NCBI GenBank assembly: GCA_021819125.1
Contig: JAKARW010000009.1
Span: 1 to 44,263, forward strand
DNA: 44,263 bases
Source of the DNA: Pseudomonadota bacterium
Lineage (GTDB): Bacteria > Pseudomonadota > Gammaproteobacteria > Acidiferrobacterales > Acidiferrobacteraceae
Direction: 5' to 3'
Below the pieces are notes generated by a model. That model saw only the letters and a list, made by a program, of their open reading frames with translations. It had not been told where the DNA came from and ran no database searches. This document shows, one piece after another, positions 27,437 to 38,200 of this stretch. Numbering within the stretch: position 1 is the first letter of the stretch; every line of letters begins with the position of its first letter. A program made the position numbers and the translations under genes.

Positions 27437-28843
27437 ATGTTGATGAAGCGTCTATCCCTCGCGCTCGTTCCTGCTGTACTCGTATGCGCCGCCGCCCCAG
27501 CTCTGGCCGCCAATCTCAAGGACATCTTTCGTGCGGCGCGTCTCCATGACATGGGTTACCGGCAGGCTGGGGCCTCGTACCGCGAGGCGCGCACCCTGGG
27601 CCCCGAGGCCCGCTCGGCCTTCCTGCCGCACATCTCGGCGCAAGCGAATACCACCTATAACGACCTGACGAGCAGTATCCTGGGTGGCGAGGCCGGCTTT
27701 ATCTTTCCAAGCGGCCACTTCACCTTCAATGCCAACGGCTATGGCATCTCGGTGACCGAGACCCTGCTCGACATCCGCGCGCTCTATGCATGGCGTGCGG
27801 TAGGCGCCACCATACATGCCGCCCATCAGCGCTATGCGCTTGCCCAAAGCAACCTGGTCTTGACGGTATCCGCCCAATACTTCGCCTTTCTGCTGGCACG
27901 CGATGATCTGCGTCTGCGTCGCGCCGAGGAGCGCGCGCTACGCGCCGAATATCAAAGCGCGCTGCGTAGCTTCCATCTGGGGCGCGCGCCCATCACCGAT
28001 GCCAACGAGGCCCGCGCCCGCTATGAGGCCGTGCGGGCCGCCACGCTCGCTGCGCGCAACGCCGTGCGCCTGGCGCGCGCGCGGATCGAGCGCATGACCG
28101 GCCGGCCGGCCGACCACCTATGGCCGCTCAACCTTCACCACCCACTTTTGCGTCCGCACGCCGGCACTTTGGTCACAGATGAAGCCCGGGCACTGCGCGA
28201 CAATCTGGTCTTGCGGTCGGCCCGTTTTGAGGCGCGTGCCGCGGCGCAAAGCGCGCATGCGGCCTTTGCCGCCCACTACCCGACGATTTCCGCCCAGGCC
28301 GGCTACAGCTACAACCGCGCCGATAATGGTGAGTTCGGGTTTGGGACGGTCCTGCGCGACAAGACCATCGGACTCTACCTGACCCTCCCCATCTACCAAG
28401 GCGGCGAACTCTCGGCGAAGAGCGCGCACGCCAGTGCCGCCGCCTTCCAGGCGCATGTGGCCGCCTTGCGCGTCGAACGCCGTGTCCAATTCGACGTCCG
28501 CCAGGCGTTCTTCAATGTGCGTAATGATTACCGCGAGATCGCGGCGCTGGCGGCAGCCAAGAAAGCCGCGCGCGTGGCGCTTGCCTCCGAGCGTCTCGGC
28601 ATGCGCGTCGGCGTGCGCAACAATGTCGACGTGCTGCGCGCCGAACAGGCCTACTACCGTTCGCGGCGCGATTTTGCGCGCGCCACTTACGATTACCTTC
28701 TCAGCCGACTGGAGTTGAAGGCCGCGGTCAGCCATCTGACGGCAGGTGACATAGCAGAGCTCAATGCCCTTCTTCAGCCGCCAGGCGCGCCTTACGCGCC
28801 GAGTCACGGGCATCGCCCGCCGAGGCGCATGCTGCGGCCATGA
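27437..28843 (+). CDS. TolC-family outer-membrane channel protein
   Basis: 468 residues with a cleavable signal peptide (about 1-24, ending ALA-AN) and no lipobox. Seen: two repeated halves of long helical coiled coil and barrel strands; LVLTVSAQYFAFLLARDDLRL in the first half and YLTLPIYQGGELSAKSAHAS, the LxLPIYxGG signature of TolC, at about residues 312-331 in the second. Such trimers form the exit duct of efflux pumps or type I secretion. GGAGG lies about 12 bases before the start. Its stop overlaps the next gene as ATGA. The expected inner-membrane partner is not here. Confidence 0.92.
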   Translation: MLMKRLSLALVPAVLVCAAAPALAANLKDIFRAARLHDMGYRQAGASYREARTLGPEARSAFLPHISAQANTTYNDLTSSILGGEAGFIFPSGHFTFNANGYGISVTETLLDIRALYAWRAVGATIHAAHQRYALAQSNLVLTVSAQYFAFLLARDDLRLRRAEERALRAEYQSALRSFHLGRAPITDANEARARYEAVRAATLAARNAVRLARARIERMTGRPADHLWPLNLHHPLLRPHAGTLVTDEARALRDNLVLRSARFEARAAAQSAHAAFAAHYPTISAQAGYSYNRADNGEFGFGTVLRDKTIGLYLTLPIYQGGELSAKSAHASAAAFQAHVAALRVERRVQFDVRQAFFNVRNDYREIAALAAAKKAARVALASERLGMRVGVRNNVDVLRAEQAYYRSRRDFARATYDYLLSRLELKAAVSHLTAGDIAELNALLQPPGAPYAPSHGHRPPRRMLRP

Positions 28844-29988
28844 TAGACTTTGCGGCCATCAGCTGCCGATTTCTGTGCAGCGTGGCGGAGGTGCCGCAAG
28901 ACATGTGGAACGCTTTAGCCGGACCCCAGCCGTTTTTGCGCCACGAATTTCTGCAAGCCCTGGAGGAAAGCGGTTCGGTGGGCGGGCATTGCGGCTGGCA
29001 GGCTGAACCTTTGGCGGTCTATCGCGGCGCCGAGCTTGCCGCACTCGTGCCCGTCTACCGCAAGACCCATTCCTATGGCGAATACGTCTTCGACTGGTCG
29101 TGGGCGCAGGCCTACGAGGCCGCCGGGCTCCACTACTACCCAAAGCTTGTCGTCGCAGTCCCCTACACGCCGGTCAGCGGTCCGCGCGTGCTCTGCGGGC
29201 CTAAGCACTGCCCCACGGATATCATGCATGCCGCGGCCCACGCCTTGCGCACGCGCGCGGCCGCCACGGGGGCCTCGTCCGTCCACTGGCTGTTCACGGA
29301 TGCCGCGTGCAGCGAGACGTTGGCGGGCGCCGGATTTTCGCGGCGCACGGGTTTCCAGTTCCACTGGCACAACGACCGTTGGACGTCCTTTGACGATTAT
29401 CTGGCGGCATTGTCCGCGCCCAAACGCAAGAACATCCGCCGCGAACGCCGCCAAGTAGCGGATGCCGGCGTCCGCTACGTCGTCTATGAAGGACTTGCGT
29501 TGCGCGAGTCCTTATGGGACGCCTTTTACGATCTCTACCGCGCCACCATCGCCAAATATGGCGCGATTGCCTATCTCACGCGGGATTTCTTCTCGCGCAT
29601 CGGCGCGTCGGTTCCGGGCGTGGTGCTGATACTCGGCTACACCGCCGCCACACCCGTGGCCGGCGCGCTTTTTTTTCGTGACGAGAAGACCCTGTACGGC
29701 CGTTATTGGGGGGGACTTGCGCCCCTATCAGGCCTCCATTTCGAGACCTGTTACTACCAGGCGATCGATTATTGCCTGGCGCACGGCATCGAACGCTTCG
29801 AGGCCGGGGCCCAAGGGGCCCACAAATTGAGCCGGGGCTTTCTGCCGACCCCCACCTATTCGATGCACTGGCTCGATCATCCGCAATTCCAGCGCGCCGT
29901 CGACGATTTCCTGGCACAAGAGAACGCAGGCCTTGAGATTGTCTTAAACGAATTAAATGAGCACACACCTTTTCGCAAACCGTCATGA
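28840..29988 (+). CDS. FemAB-like/GNAT-fold acyltransferase family protein
   Basis: 382 residues of the family annotated as peptidogalycan biosynthesis/recognition (DUF482, FemAB-like). Seen: the N-terminal [39 protein letters not shown], a central [19 protein letters not shown], and a C-terminal GNAT-like part with [18 protein letters not shown] and [17 protein letters not shown]. No signal peptide. The biochemical activity of this group is not established; relatives transfer amino acids or acyl groups. Its ATG overlaps the TolC-like stop (ATGA), and aat begins 28 bp after its stop. Confidence 0.88.
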   Translation: MIDFAAISCRFLCSVAEVPQDMWNALAGPQPFLRHEFLQALEESGSVGGHCGWQAEPLAVYRGAELAALVPVYRKTHSYGEYVFDWSWAQAYEAAGLHYYPKLVVAVPYTPVSGPRVLCGPKHCPTDIMHAAAHALRTRAAATGASSVHWLFTDAACSETLAGAGFSRRTGFQFHWHNDRWTSFDDYLAALSAPKRKNIRRERRQVADAGVRYVVYEGLALRESLWDAFYDLYRATIAKYGAIAYLTRDFFSRIGASVPGVVLILGYTAATPVAGALFFRDEKTLYGRYWGGLAPLSGLHFETCYYQAIDYCLAHGIERFEAGAQGAHKLSRGFLPTPTYSMHWLDHPQFQRAVDDFLAQENAGLEIVLNELNEHTPFRKPS

Positions 29989-30016
29989 CCCTATCGAGTT
30001 CACGGGTGGGGCCGCG

Positions 30017-30709
30017 ATGATCGCCTGGCTTGCATCCGATTCCCTGGCCTTTCCGGCCGCCGACGAGGCGCCACCGGACGCGCCGCTTGCCGCCGGTGGC
30101 GACCTGTCGACCGCGCGCCTGTTGCGCGCTTACGCAGCCGGAATCTTCCCATGGTACAACGAGCCGCCCATATTGTGGTGGTCGCCGGACCCGCGTATGG
30201 TGCTTGCGCCAGACGAGCTACGCATCAACCGCAGCCTCGCCAAGGCCATGCGCAGGCTCAACTACACCATCCGCTTCGACACGGCGTTTTCCGCAGTCAT
30301 CCATGCGTGCGCATCGCCGCGTGCCGGGCACCCCGGGACCTGGATTCATGCCGAGATGATCACCGCCTATGAAGAACTGTTTTGCCGCGGCCATGCCCAT
30401 AGCGTGGAGACCTGGCAGGATGGGGTATTGGTCGGCGGGCTCTATGGTGTAGCGCTCGGCGGCGCGTTTTTTGGGGAATCCATGTTCAGTGCCGCAAGCT
30501 ATGCCTCGAAGATCGCATTTGTAGGACTTGTCGCGCGTCTGCGCGCCGTCGGGTTTACCCTGATAGACTGTCAGGTTCCGTCCGACCATATGGCATCGCT
30601 CGGGGCGCGGCTCATGCCGCGCCGCGACTTTCTTCACCATCTGCGCCAAGCCATCGGGCTTGGGATTGCCGCCGGCCGCTGGGCGGCCGCCCCGGAGACC
30701 TCGTCGTGA
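30017..30709 (+). CDS. aat: Leucyl/phenylalanyl-tRNA-protein transferase
   Basis: Adds Leu or Phe from charged tRNA to proteins with N-terminal Lys or Arg, marking them for ClpS-ClpAP. 230 residues against 234 in E. coli. Seen: [60 protein letters not shown], and [19 protein letters not shown] 30017 is preferred; the frame opens 60 bases earlier inside the previous gene. Its stop overlaps bpt as GTGA. Confidence 0.95.
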   Translation: MIAWLASDSLAFPAADEAPPDAPLAAGGDLSTARLLRAYAAGIFPWYNEPPILWWSPDPRMVLAPDELRINRSLAKAMRRLNYTIRFDTAFSAVIHACASPRAGHPGTWIHAEMITAYEELFCRGHAHSVETWQDGVLVGGLYGVALGGAFFGESMFSAASYASKIAFVGLVARLRAVGFTLIDCQVPSDHMASLGARLMPRRDFLHHLRQAIGLGIAAGRWAAAPETSS

Positions 30710-31440
30710 CGGCCATCAAGCGGGCGCCGCACCTCTTTTTGTCGACCACCCACGCCTGCAGCTATCTGCCCCATCAGACGGCCAGCACGCTATTCATCGA
30801 TCCGCGCTTTCCGGTTACTCCCGCACTGCTCGGGGATTTCAATCGTCGCGGGTTTCGCCGCAGCGGGGATCTTATCTACCGTCCCCACTGTCCGGGCTGT
30901 CAGGCCTGCATTCCGGTACGTATCCCGGTCGAGACCTTTGTCCCTAGTCGGGCCCAGAGACGCACCATGGCGTATAACGGTGATCTCGTGGTGAGCGCGC
31001 ACCCCGCGGGTTTCGATGCCGAACACTTCACGCTCTTTCTGCGTTACCAGGATATTCGCCACACAGGCGGCACCATGGCCAATCCCGACCCGGCGACCTA
31101 TCTGCGCTTTCTCGTAGGCCGCCACAGCGCCACGACCTTTCACGAATTTCGCCATGAGGGAGCGCTTGCCGGTGTTGCCGTGGTAGATGAGTTGCCAGAT
31201 GGCCTGTCAGCGGTCTACACGTTCTATGATCCCTCCTTGATCCGACGCGGGCTTGGCACCTACGCCATCCTCTGGCAGATCGCCGAGGCCCGGCGGCGCG
31301 GCCTGCCGTTCCTCTATCTCGGATATTGGGTCAAAGACAGCGACAAGATGGCCTACAAGGCCCGGTTTCGGCCGCTCGAGGCCTACCGCAACGGTCGCTG
31401 GTCGCCGCTTGATGGCCACTTGCACCCCGTCGTCGCGTGA
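30706..31440 (+). CDS. bpt: Aspartate/glutamate leucyltransferase (arginyltransferase family)
   Basis: Adds Leu to proteins with N-terminal Asp or Glu, the second input arm of the bacterial N-degron pathway. 244 residues. Seen: the N-terminal cysteine cluster [18 protein letters not shown] (about 64-81), [34 protein letters not shown], and [22 protein letters not shown]. Eukaryotic relatives (ATE1) add Arg; bacterial ones with this layout add Leu. Starts with GTG overlapping the aat stop, so both transferases are made together. Confidence 0.94.
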   Translation: MTAIKRAPHLFLSTTHACSYLPHQTASTLFIDPRFPVTPALLGDFNRRGFRRSGDLIYRPHCPGCQACIPVRIPVETFVPSRAQRRTMAYNGDLVVSAHPAGFDAEHFTLFLRYQDIRHTGGTMANPDPATYLRFLVGRHSATTFHEFRHEGALAGVAVVDELPDGLSAVYTFYDPSLIRRGLGTYAILWQIAEARRRGLPFLYLGYWVKDSDKMAYKARFRPLEAYRNGRWSPLDGHLHPVVA

Positions 31441-31498
31441 CGCCCCGTCGCGGATATCGGCAAACGGCGAAGCGCCACGGGTCGCGGCCGAAAATGTC

Positions 31499-31527
31499 TT
31501 TACGCGATCCCGGGCTTCGGGCATCAT
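31499..31527 (+). promoter_or_regulatory. Candidate sigma-70 promoter of infA
   Basis: TTTACG (31499-31504), exactly 17 bases, CATCAT (31522-31527); each matches the consensus at four of six positions. It lies in the 114-bp gap between bpt and infA and would give a leader of about 20 bases. Confidence 0.38.
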
Positions 31528-31554
31528 AGGCGCCTTCTTCGGGAGCGTGAGAGA

Positions 31555-31773
31555 GTGTCTAAGGAAGAACATATCGAAATGGAGGGCACTATCGTCGACA
31601 CCCTCCCCAATACCTTATTTCGCGTCAAGCTCGACAACGGTCACGTCGTGACGGCGCATATCTCCGGCAAGATGCGCAAGAACTACATTCGTATCCTCAC
31701 CGGTGACAAGGTAACGGTCCAGCTCACCCCCTACGACCTCACCAAGGGTCGCATCGTCTTTCGCGCCCGCTAA
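31555..31773 (+). CDS. infA: Translation initiation factor IF-1
   Basis: Binds the ribosomal A site and works with IF-2 and IF-3 in initiation. 72 residues, the exact family length. Seen: [43 protein letters not shown], and the end [11 protein letters not shown], an OB-fold throughout. It starts with GTG. Presence between the N-degron transferases and clpA is the common gammaproteobacterial order. Converges on the small gene at 31791 with 17 bp between stops. Confidence 0.97.
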   Translation: MSKEEHIEMEGTIVDTLPNTLFRVKLDNGHVVTAHISGKMRKNYIRILTGDKVTVQLTPYDLTKGRIVFRAR

Positions 31774-31790
31774 CCGGCGTCCTTGCAGGC

Positions 31791-32177
31791 TCACGAGGTC
31801 TTGGGGCCGACCAGCATCGCCTCTGGCACATGAAACTTCATGCAGCACGCGATATCGAGGATGACCCCGGGGCGCGCGCGCACGCTGACCCACAGCAGAT
31901 TGAGCCGCAGGTTCATGTCGGCAAACACCACCTCGGGAAAGGCCTTGAGCACGCGGTCGACCCGACTGATGATCAGGCGGCACTCGGCCCCCGGACGCTC
32001 CTTAAGTCCCGGGATCAACATCATAAAGTCGCCCAGCAAATGGCCCGCCTCATCGCGCGTCGGCACCCGTTCGTAAAGCGGGCAGCCCGGCTCCAGGCCC
32101 TGCGCGGCTGACCGCGGCGTCTGCGGCCGTCCGTGGACGACGAGCCTACTCCTGTACGCCCACGGGCTTTTCGGCAT
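31791..32177 (-). CDS. Conserved small protein downstream of clpA, function unknown
   Basis: About 128 residues; I do not recognise a function. The second half has clear coding character: CPLYERVPTRDEAGHLLGDF, LKERPGAECRLIISRVDRVL, FADMNLRLNLLWVSVRARPG. It reads as a soluble alpha/beta protein without signal or membrane segment. I recall similar short proteins beside clpA or bpt in other gammaproteobacteria, from memory only. The start is uncertain: in-frame ATG codons at 32198 and 32177 both lie inside the end of clpA, and a late GTG near 32054 would give a much shorter protein. Overlap of about 30 bp with clpA suggests coupling. Confidence 0.68.
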   Translation of the reverse strand: MPKSPWAYRSRLVVHGRPQTPRSAAQGLEPGCPLYERVPTRDEAGHLLGDFMMLIPGLKERPGAECRLIISRVDRVLKAFPEVVFADMNLRLNLLWVSVRARPGVILDIACCMKFHVPEAMLVGPKTS

Positions 32178-34413
32178 AATCGAACACGAGGCCGTCATTT
32201 TCCTCCCGCACGCTCACGGCACCGCCGTGGGCGAGCCGCCCAAACAGCAGTTCGTTGGCAAGCGGCTTTTTGATCTGCTCCTGGATGATCCGCGCCATCG
32301 GCCGCGCCCCCATCGCCACGTCGTAGCCATGGCGCGCAAGCCAGCCGCGCGCCGAAGGCTCGACGTCGATAGTCACGCCCTTCTCCTCGAGTTGCCCCTC
32401 GAGCTCGACTACGAATTTGTCGACGACATGGGCAATGGTCTCGGGCGACAGCGCCCCGAAGCTTATGATGGCATCGAGCCGGTTGCGGAATTCCGGGGTA
32501 AAGGTCTGCTTGATCGCGGCAAACTCCTCGCCCGCCTTCTCCGACGGCACAAAGCCCATGCCGGAACGGCCCATCTGCTCGGCACCAGCGTTGGTGGTCA
32601 TGACGATGATCACGTGCCGGAAATCAGCCTTACGCCCGTTATTATCGGTCAGTGTGCCATGATCCATGACCTGCAGCAGCAGGTTGAATACCCCCGAATG
32701 GGCCTTTTCGATCTCATCTAGCAACAGCACGCAATGCGGGTGTTTGTTGATGGCATCGGTCAAAAGCCCGCCTTGGTCGAAGCCGACATAACCGGGTGGC
32801 GCACCGATGAGGCGCGACACGGTGTGCCGCTCCATATATTCCGACATATCGAAACGCACAAGCTGCAGCCCCAGAACATAGGCAAGCTGACGCGTGACCT
32901 CGGTCTTGCCGACACCGGTGGGGCCCGAGAATAAATAAGACCCGATCGGCTTATCCCCCTCGCGTAATCCCGAGCGCGCCATTTTGATGGACGCCGCCAG
33001 CGCTTCGACGGCCGCGTCCTGGCCGAACACCACGAGCTTCAGGTCGCGCTCGAGGTTGCGCAGCGCCTCGCGGTCTGATGTCGAGACATGCTTTTGCGGA
33101 ATGCGCGCGATCCGTGCCACGATCTCCTCGATCTCGGGCACGCCTATGGTCTTCTTGCGTTTGCTGGGCGCCACCAGATGGACGCTCGCCCCGGCCTCGT
33201 CGATCACGTCGATCGCCTTGTCCGGCAGATGCCGGTCGCCTATGTAACGGCTCGACAGCTCGACTGCCGTGCGCAGCGCCTGCTGCGTATAACGCACGCC
33301 ATGATGCTGTTCGAAGCGGCCCTTGAGCCCGCGCAGGATCTGCACCGCCTCCTCCACGGAGGGCTCCGGCACGTCGATCTTCTGGAACCGGCGCGCGAGC
33401 GCGCGATCCTTTTCGAAGATACCGCGATACTCCTGATAGGTGGTCGAGCCTATGCACTTGAGTTCTCCGGAGGCGAGCGCGGGCTTTAACAGATTGGACG
33501 CATCCATCGCCCCTCCCGAAGCCGCACCCGCCCCGATGATGGTGTGGATCTCATCGATGAAGAGAATGGCGTTATCCTGCTTCTTCAGGTGGGTTATGAC
33601 GGCCTTCAGGCGTTTCTCGAAATCCCCCCGGTACTTGGTGCCCGCCAGTAAAGCGCCCATGTCGAGCGCGTAGATGGTGCTGTGCGCAAGCACCGCCGGC
33701 ACATCGCCCTCGACGATCTTCTTGGCAAGCCCCTCGGCGATCGCGGTCTTGCCGACCCCGGCCTCGCCCACATACAGCGGGTTGTTCTTGCGGCGCCGGC
33801 AGAGGATCTGCACCGTGCGGCTCATCTCCTGATCGCGTCCGATCAAAGGGTCGATCTTGCCGAGCCGGGCCTGCTCATTCAGATTGACGGCAAAGATGTC
33901 GAGCGCCCCGCGCTCGGCGGCGGCGGCGGTGGCCCCCTCCTCCTGCTCCTCGGACGCCGACAGTTCATGGCCTTCGCCCGGCACTTTGGAGATGCCATGC
34001 GAGATGTAGTTCACGACATCAAAGCGCGTGATGTTCTGCTTTTGCAGGAAGTAGACGGCATGCGACTCCTTCTCGCTAAAGATCGCCACCAGCACGTTTG
34101 CGCCCGTGACCTCCTTTTTGCCGACCCCTTGGACGTGCAGCACGGCGCGCTGAATGACGCGCTGAAAACCCAGAGTGGGCTGGGTCTCGACTTGGCTGCC
34201 TGGCGCCAGCATCGGAATGTTGTCGCGCAAAAAGGCGGTCAGACTGCGTCGCAATTCCTCGATGTTTCCCCCACAGGCGCGCAATACACGCGCCGCGCTC
34301 GGGTTGTCGAGGAGCGCGGCCAGGAGGTGTTCTACGGTTATGAATTCATGGCGCTTCTCACGAGCCTCCTGGAAGGCCATGTTCAGGGAAAATTCGAGTT
34401 CCTGGGATAGCAT
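32146..34413 (-). CDS. clpA: ClpA, ATPase subunit of the ClpAP protease
   Basis: AAA+ unfoldase that feeds substrates to ClpP; binds ClpS through its N domain. 755 residues against 758 in E. coli. Seen: the N domain (1-145), NBD1 Walker A GEAGVGKT and Walker [16 protein letters not shown], no middle coiled coil, NBD2 Walker A GPTGVGKT and Walker [16 protein letters not shown], and the ClpP-docking loop region [10 protein letters not shown], where the tripeptide is MGF rather than the common IGF or IGL. ATG with GGAGGTG upstream. Directly downstream of clpS on the same strand. No clpP in the window. Confidence 0.96.
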   Translation of the reverse strand: MLSQELEFSLNMAFQEAREKRHEFITVEHLLAALLDNPSAARVLRACGGNIEELRRSLTAFLRDNIPMLAPGSQVETQPTLGFQRVIQRAVLHVQGVGKKEVTGANVLVAIFSEKESHAVYFLQKQNITRFDVVNYISHGISKVPGEGHELSASEEQEEGATAAAAERGALDIFAVNLNEQARLGKIDPLIGRDQEMSRTVQILCRRRKNNPLYVGEAGVGKTAIAEGLAKKIVEGDVPAVLAHSTIYALDMGALLAGTKYRGDFEKRLKAVITHLKKQDNAILFIDEIHTIIGAGAASGGAMDASNLLKPALASGELKCIGSTTYQEYRGIFEKDRALARRFQKIDVPEPSVEEAVQILRGLKGRFEQHHGVRYTQQALRTAVELSSRYIGDRHLPDKAIDVIDEAGASVHLVAPSKRKKTIGVPEIEEIVARIARIPQKHVSTSDREALRNLERDLKLVVFGQDAAVEALAASIKMARSGLREGDKPIGSYLFSGPTGVGKTEVTRQLAYVLGLQLVRFDMSEYMERHTVSRLIGAPPGYVGFDQGGLLTDAINKHPHCVLLLDEIEKAHSGVFNLLLQVMDHGTLTDNNGRKADFRHVIIVMTTNAGAEQMGRSGMGFVPSEKAGEEFAAIKQTFTPEFRNRLDAIISFGALSPETIAHVVDKFVVELEGQLEEKGVTIDVEPSARGWLARHGYDVAMGARPMARIIQEQIKKPLANELLFGRLAHGGAVSVREENDGLVFDYAEKPVGVQE

Positions 34414-34449
34414 AAAAGGAACACCTCCAAATCACATAAGGACCGACTT

Positions 34450-34767
34450 TCACTCGGGCTCTAGCGTGCATTGCAAGGGATGCTGATTCTCGCCGGAGAA
34501 ATTGGTCACTTGTCTTACTTTAGTCTCGGCGACTTCCCTTGTATATACGCCACATACTCCTACGCCGCGCTGATGCACGTGCAGCATGATGCGCGTCGCC
34601 TCCTCGCGATTCTTGTTAAAGAACCGCTCGAGCACCAGGACCACGAAGTCCATGGGAGTATAGTCGTCATTCAAAATAATCACTTTGTAAAGAGGCGGTA
34701 ATGCGACCCGAGGCTTGGCCTCCTCAACGTCCAGATCCGCATGATCACCAAGCCGCCTATCCGCCAT
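34450..34767 (-). CDS. clpS: ClpS, N-degron adaptor of ClpAP
   Basis: Recognises N-terminal Leu, Phe, Tyr or Trp and delivers such proteins to ClpA. 105 residues. Seen: a flexible acidic N-terminus (1-20), the ligand-pocket motif [17 protein letters not shown] (27-43), and [21 protein letters not shown] (about 63-83), with the pocket residues Asn-Asp-Asp and the His-x-x-Gly region intact. Start ATG with AGGA about 11 bases upstream. clpA follows after 36 bp. Confidence 0.96.
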   Translation of the reverse strand: MADRRLGDHADLDVEEAKPRVALPPLYKVIILNDDYTPMDFVVLVLERFFNKNREEATRIMLHVHQRGVGVCGVYTREVAETKVRQVTNFSGENQHPLQCTLEPE

Positions 34768-35014
34768 GACCGGTCCATCCTACCTGCACGCAGGGTTCCC
34801 TTTTATACACGCTGCCATACGGCGATTTTCTGCCGATCGCGCGTACGCGTCCAGGGCCCGCCCCGCACTTCTTTGCCCATCTTGACTTGACAAAAGAAAT
34901 AAGCATGAATAGGGCCGAGCCCGATTCATGGCTCTTTATTAGCATTACCTAAAATATGACCCGTTTTCAAGCACGGCATTGCGGGCGAGACGCTATCAGT
35001 AGGGGGACCATGGT
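34768..35014. promoter_or_regulatory. Divergent clpS/cold-shock gene spacer with candidate promoters
   Basis: 247 bp, AT-rich in its second half. On the plus strand a perfect -35 TTGACA (34887-34892) is followed after 17 bases by a poor -10 (TAGGGC), and a better -10-like TAAAAT stands at 34950-34955 without a -35; the leader to the cold-shock gene would be 60-95 bases. On the minus strand TTGAAA, 17 bases, TAATGC lies near 34943-34972 for clpS. A 62-codon minus-strand frame here (34757-34945) is not convincing. Confidence 0.35.
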
Positions 35015-35218
35015 ATGGCAACAGGTATTGTGAAGTGGTTTAACGCAAGTAAGGGATACGGCTTCATCTCACCTGCCGCAGGAGGTGACGACGTCTTTGC
35101 CCACTTCTCGGCAATTCAAATGGACGGCTACAAGACCCTCAAAGAGGGCCAGGAAGTCGAATTCGAGGTACAACACGGCCCCAAAGGACCGCAAGCCTCC
35201 AACATCCGCGCGGTCTGA
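35015..35218 (+). CDS. Cold-shock protein, CspA family
   Basis: A 67-residue single-stranded nucleic-acid-binding OB-fold. Seen: RNP1 KGYGFISP (about 13-20) and RNP2 VFAHFSAI (about 27-34), with the start [13 protein letters not shown] and the end [10 protein letters not shown]. Acts as an RNA chaperone; whether it is cold-induced or constitutive cannot be read, though the long AT-rich leader would suit post-transcriptional control. AGGGGG about 8 bases before the ATG. A single-gene unit closed by a strong terminator. Confidence 0.95.
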   Translation: MATGIVKWFNASKGYGFISPAAGGDDVFAHFSAIQMDGYKTLKEGQEVEFEVQHGPKGPQASNIRAV

Positions 35219-35246
35219 TTACCCACCACCAAAATCATAACACATT

Positions 35247-35272
35247 AAAACCCGGCCCGGCCGGGTTTTTTT
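35247..35272. terminator. Strong intrinsic terminator, probably bidirectional
   Basis: AAAACCCGGC (35247-35256), three-base loop, GCCGGGTTTT (35260-35269), then further T residues. A 10-bp GC-rich stem with A-run before and T-run after works on both strands: it ends the cold-shock gene on plus and the RND permease transcript on minus, whose stop codon lies within the T-run. Confidence 0.9.
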
Positions 35273-38200
35273 AGGATTCTGACGAACGGCGGCGCCCCAT
35301 GCCCCACGACAAAAATAGCGGCAGCGCCACAAGCGTGAGCGGCAACTGCACCAGCAGTCCCGATATGATCGCGATCGCAAGCGGTTGCTGCATGGCCGAG
35401 CCCTGTCCCCAGCCCGAAGCGAGCGGCAAAAGTGCCAGGATCGCGGCGAGCGTGGTCATCGCGATCGGCCGCAGCCGGTTCTTGCCGGCCGCGATCAGGC
35501 GCTCCACGACATCCCCCTCACCCACGTCCTGGTACTCGGAGTAGTAAAAGATCGCGACCTCGGTGACGATACCCACCACCATGGTCATGCCCATCATCGA
35601 CGAGATGTTCAGTTCCGTCCCGGTCACCCACAGACCGATGAATACCGCCGATAACGCAAGCAAGGTCGTGGCCATCAGCGCAAACGTCACAAAAAAACGC
35701 TCGTACAAAAAGAGCAGCAGCAAAAATACGAGCGCCACGGCCGCCGCAAATACCGCCATGAGGCCTGCGAACGCGATCTGCTGCTGCACATACACGCCAC
35801 CCAGCGTGGCATAGACCCCACGCGGCAGAAAACCGCGGCGGGCCATAAGCCTTTTGACGTCACGCATCACCCCGCCGAGGCTGCGTCCGGCGATGCGCGC
35901 GGTGATGGGGATCATGCGCTTTAGGTTGTCACGCACGATCTCCGGCTGACCGTTTAGTCGCCGCGCTACGGCCACCGCGCGCAGCGGAAACAGGCGGCCG
36001 TTGGCGGCGCGCAGTTGGAGATTGCGGATGGCGTGCAAGGAGCGGCGCATCGCCCGCGGCACCCATACCCGCACGCCGATCATGCGTACACCGCGCTGCA
36101 CATCGGTCGCTATGGTGCCGTTTAGGTAAGCGGCGAGCTGGCGTGTGACGCTGTGCGGGTTCACGCCCTCCAGGGCCGCTTTGGCACGGTTGACGCGGAT
36201 CTCCACCGCGTCACCGGCGTAAACGATACCGTCGCGCACATTCACGATCCCGCGAATATGCCGGAGCTCGGCGGCGATCGCCGGGCCCAGTCGCCGCAAA
36301 AGCGGTCCGTTACCGGAAAACACCTTGATCTCGACCGGTTGCGGGGCACCGGTCAGATCACCGATCAAATCTTGCATGGGCTGATCCATGCTGATCTTCA
36401 ACCCTGGCACGCGTTCATGAATCTCACGGCGCACGCGCGCCATGATGCGCCACACGGAAGGCCGCGGGTAGGTTTTAAGCAGCACAAAGAAGTCCCCTTC
36501 ATTGGTGCCGGTGATGCCCCCGCCGAGCTGCAGGCCGGTGCGCAACGAATACGTCTGCACATAATGATCGGCACGCAGGATTCTTTGAACCTTGTCAAGC
36601 AGGCGCGCGGTCTCGGTAAGCGAGGTGCCAGGTGATGCGCGGTAATTCAGCACGAAACCGCCCTCATCCATCGACGGCATGAATCCGGAGCCGGTCAACG
36701 CATAACCCGTGACCCCAAACCCCACGAGCACGGCTATGACCTGCAATAGCCGCCGCGGATTGCGAAACACCGCGCGCATGAGCCGTTCATAGAGGCGGTG
36801 CGCCCGTTGCATCCACGGTCCTTCTCCTTCCGCCTTTAAATCACTTGTCCTCAGGAAATGGTCGGCAAGGATCGGCACGGCAAGCCACGCGACAAAAAAC
36901 GAAATGATGAGGCTTGCCGCCATGGTCAGCGACAGCGCCCGGAAAAACGCCCCGGTCACACCCGACAGAAAGGCAAGCGGCGTGAAGATGATGATAGTCG
37001 AGGCCGACGAACCGACAAGCGGACGCGTAAATTGGTGCGCCGCGGTCATGACCCGCTCGTGACGCGGTCCGGCGTGGCGCTCTTTCAGTCTGCGCATGAT
37101 GTGCTCGAGCATCACGATGGTATCGTCGATGATAAGGCCCACCGACGCCGCCATGCCCCCCAGGGTCATGATGTTAAAGCTCATATGGAGCACAAACATG
37201 AGAAGCATGGTGGCCGCGAGCACGCTCGGGACTGTGATCAGGGCGATAAAAGTGATACGTATGTTACGCAGAAACAAAAGCAGCACGAGCGCGGCCAAGA
37301 GCGCGCCGATCAACACCGCGTCGCGGACGCTGTGGGCGGCGGCCTGGATCAAAGCCCCCTGGTCATACCACTTTCGCACATGCACGCCACGGGGAAGACC
37401 TTTCTCGAAACGCCGCAGGACCTTCTTCACCGTGCGCGTGATGGCCACGGTATTACCGCCCGGCTGCTGGTAGATCTGAACGCTCACCGCAGGCTCGCCA
37501 TCGGCCACCACTTGCGTCCATTGGGGCTTCAGGGCGCGCGCCACGGTCGCCACCTCATCCAAGCGTACGATGCCGTTGCCGCCCGAGCGCAACACCGTAC
37601 GGCGGATGTCTTGCAGGCTGTGGAGCCTGGTGTCGGAGATCACAAGATAAAAGCGATAGTTTTCCTGCAGGTGGCCTACGGTCCGCAGGACATTGCTATG
37701 CGCCAAAGCGCGCACTACATCGCCGATGGTGAGCCCGTATTCGGCAAGCCGCGCGGGATTGACCGTGACGCGATACTCCTCGGTGCGCCCACCCAGGACG
37801 CCCACGCGCGCCACCCCCGGGATTGCAGACAAAAGCGGACGCAGCTGATAACGGGCGATGTCGCGTAATGTCACCTGCGACACGCGACGCGAGGTGAAGG
37901 TGTAGGCGAGCATGCGAAAGATCGTCGGGCGCATGCGCCGCACCTGAAAGGTGGTGTCGGCAGGCAGGCGGCGATTGATCCCATCAAGCGCCGCCTGAAC
38001 TTCCAGGGTGGCGGTCGTCATGTTCTCGCCCCAGTGGAAGTTTATATAAAAATCGGCGCTGCCGCGGCTTGTGGTCGAGCGCACCCCGACCACGCCCGGG
38101 ATCCCGCGCACCGCCTCTTCCACCGGGTAAGTGACCTGGATGAGCATGCGCTTGGCCGGCCTATCGCCGGCATGGGCATAGATCTCCACGCGCGGAAAGG

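Noticed and set aside
34757-34945. 62-codon minus-strand frame upstream of clpS
   Set aside because: Lies in an AT-rich promoter region, overlaps the clpS start, and its composition does not look like the neighbouring coding genes.
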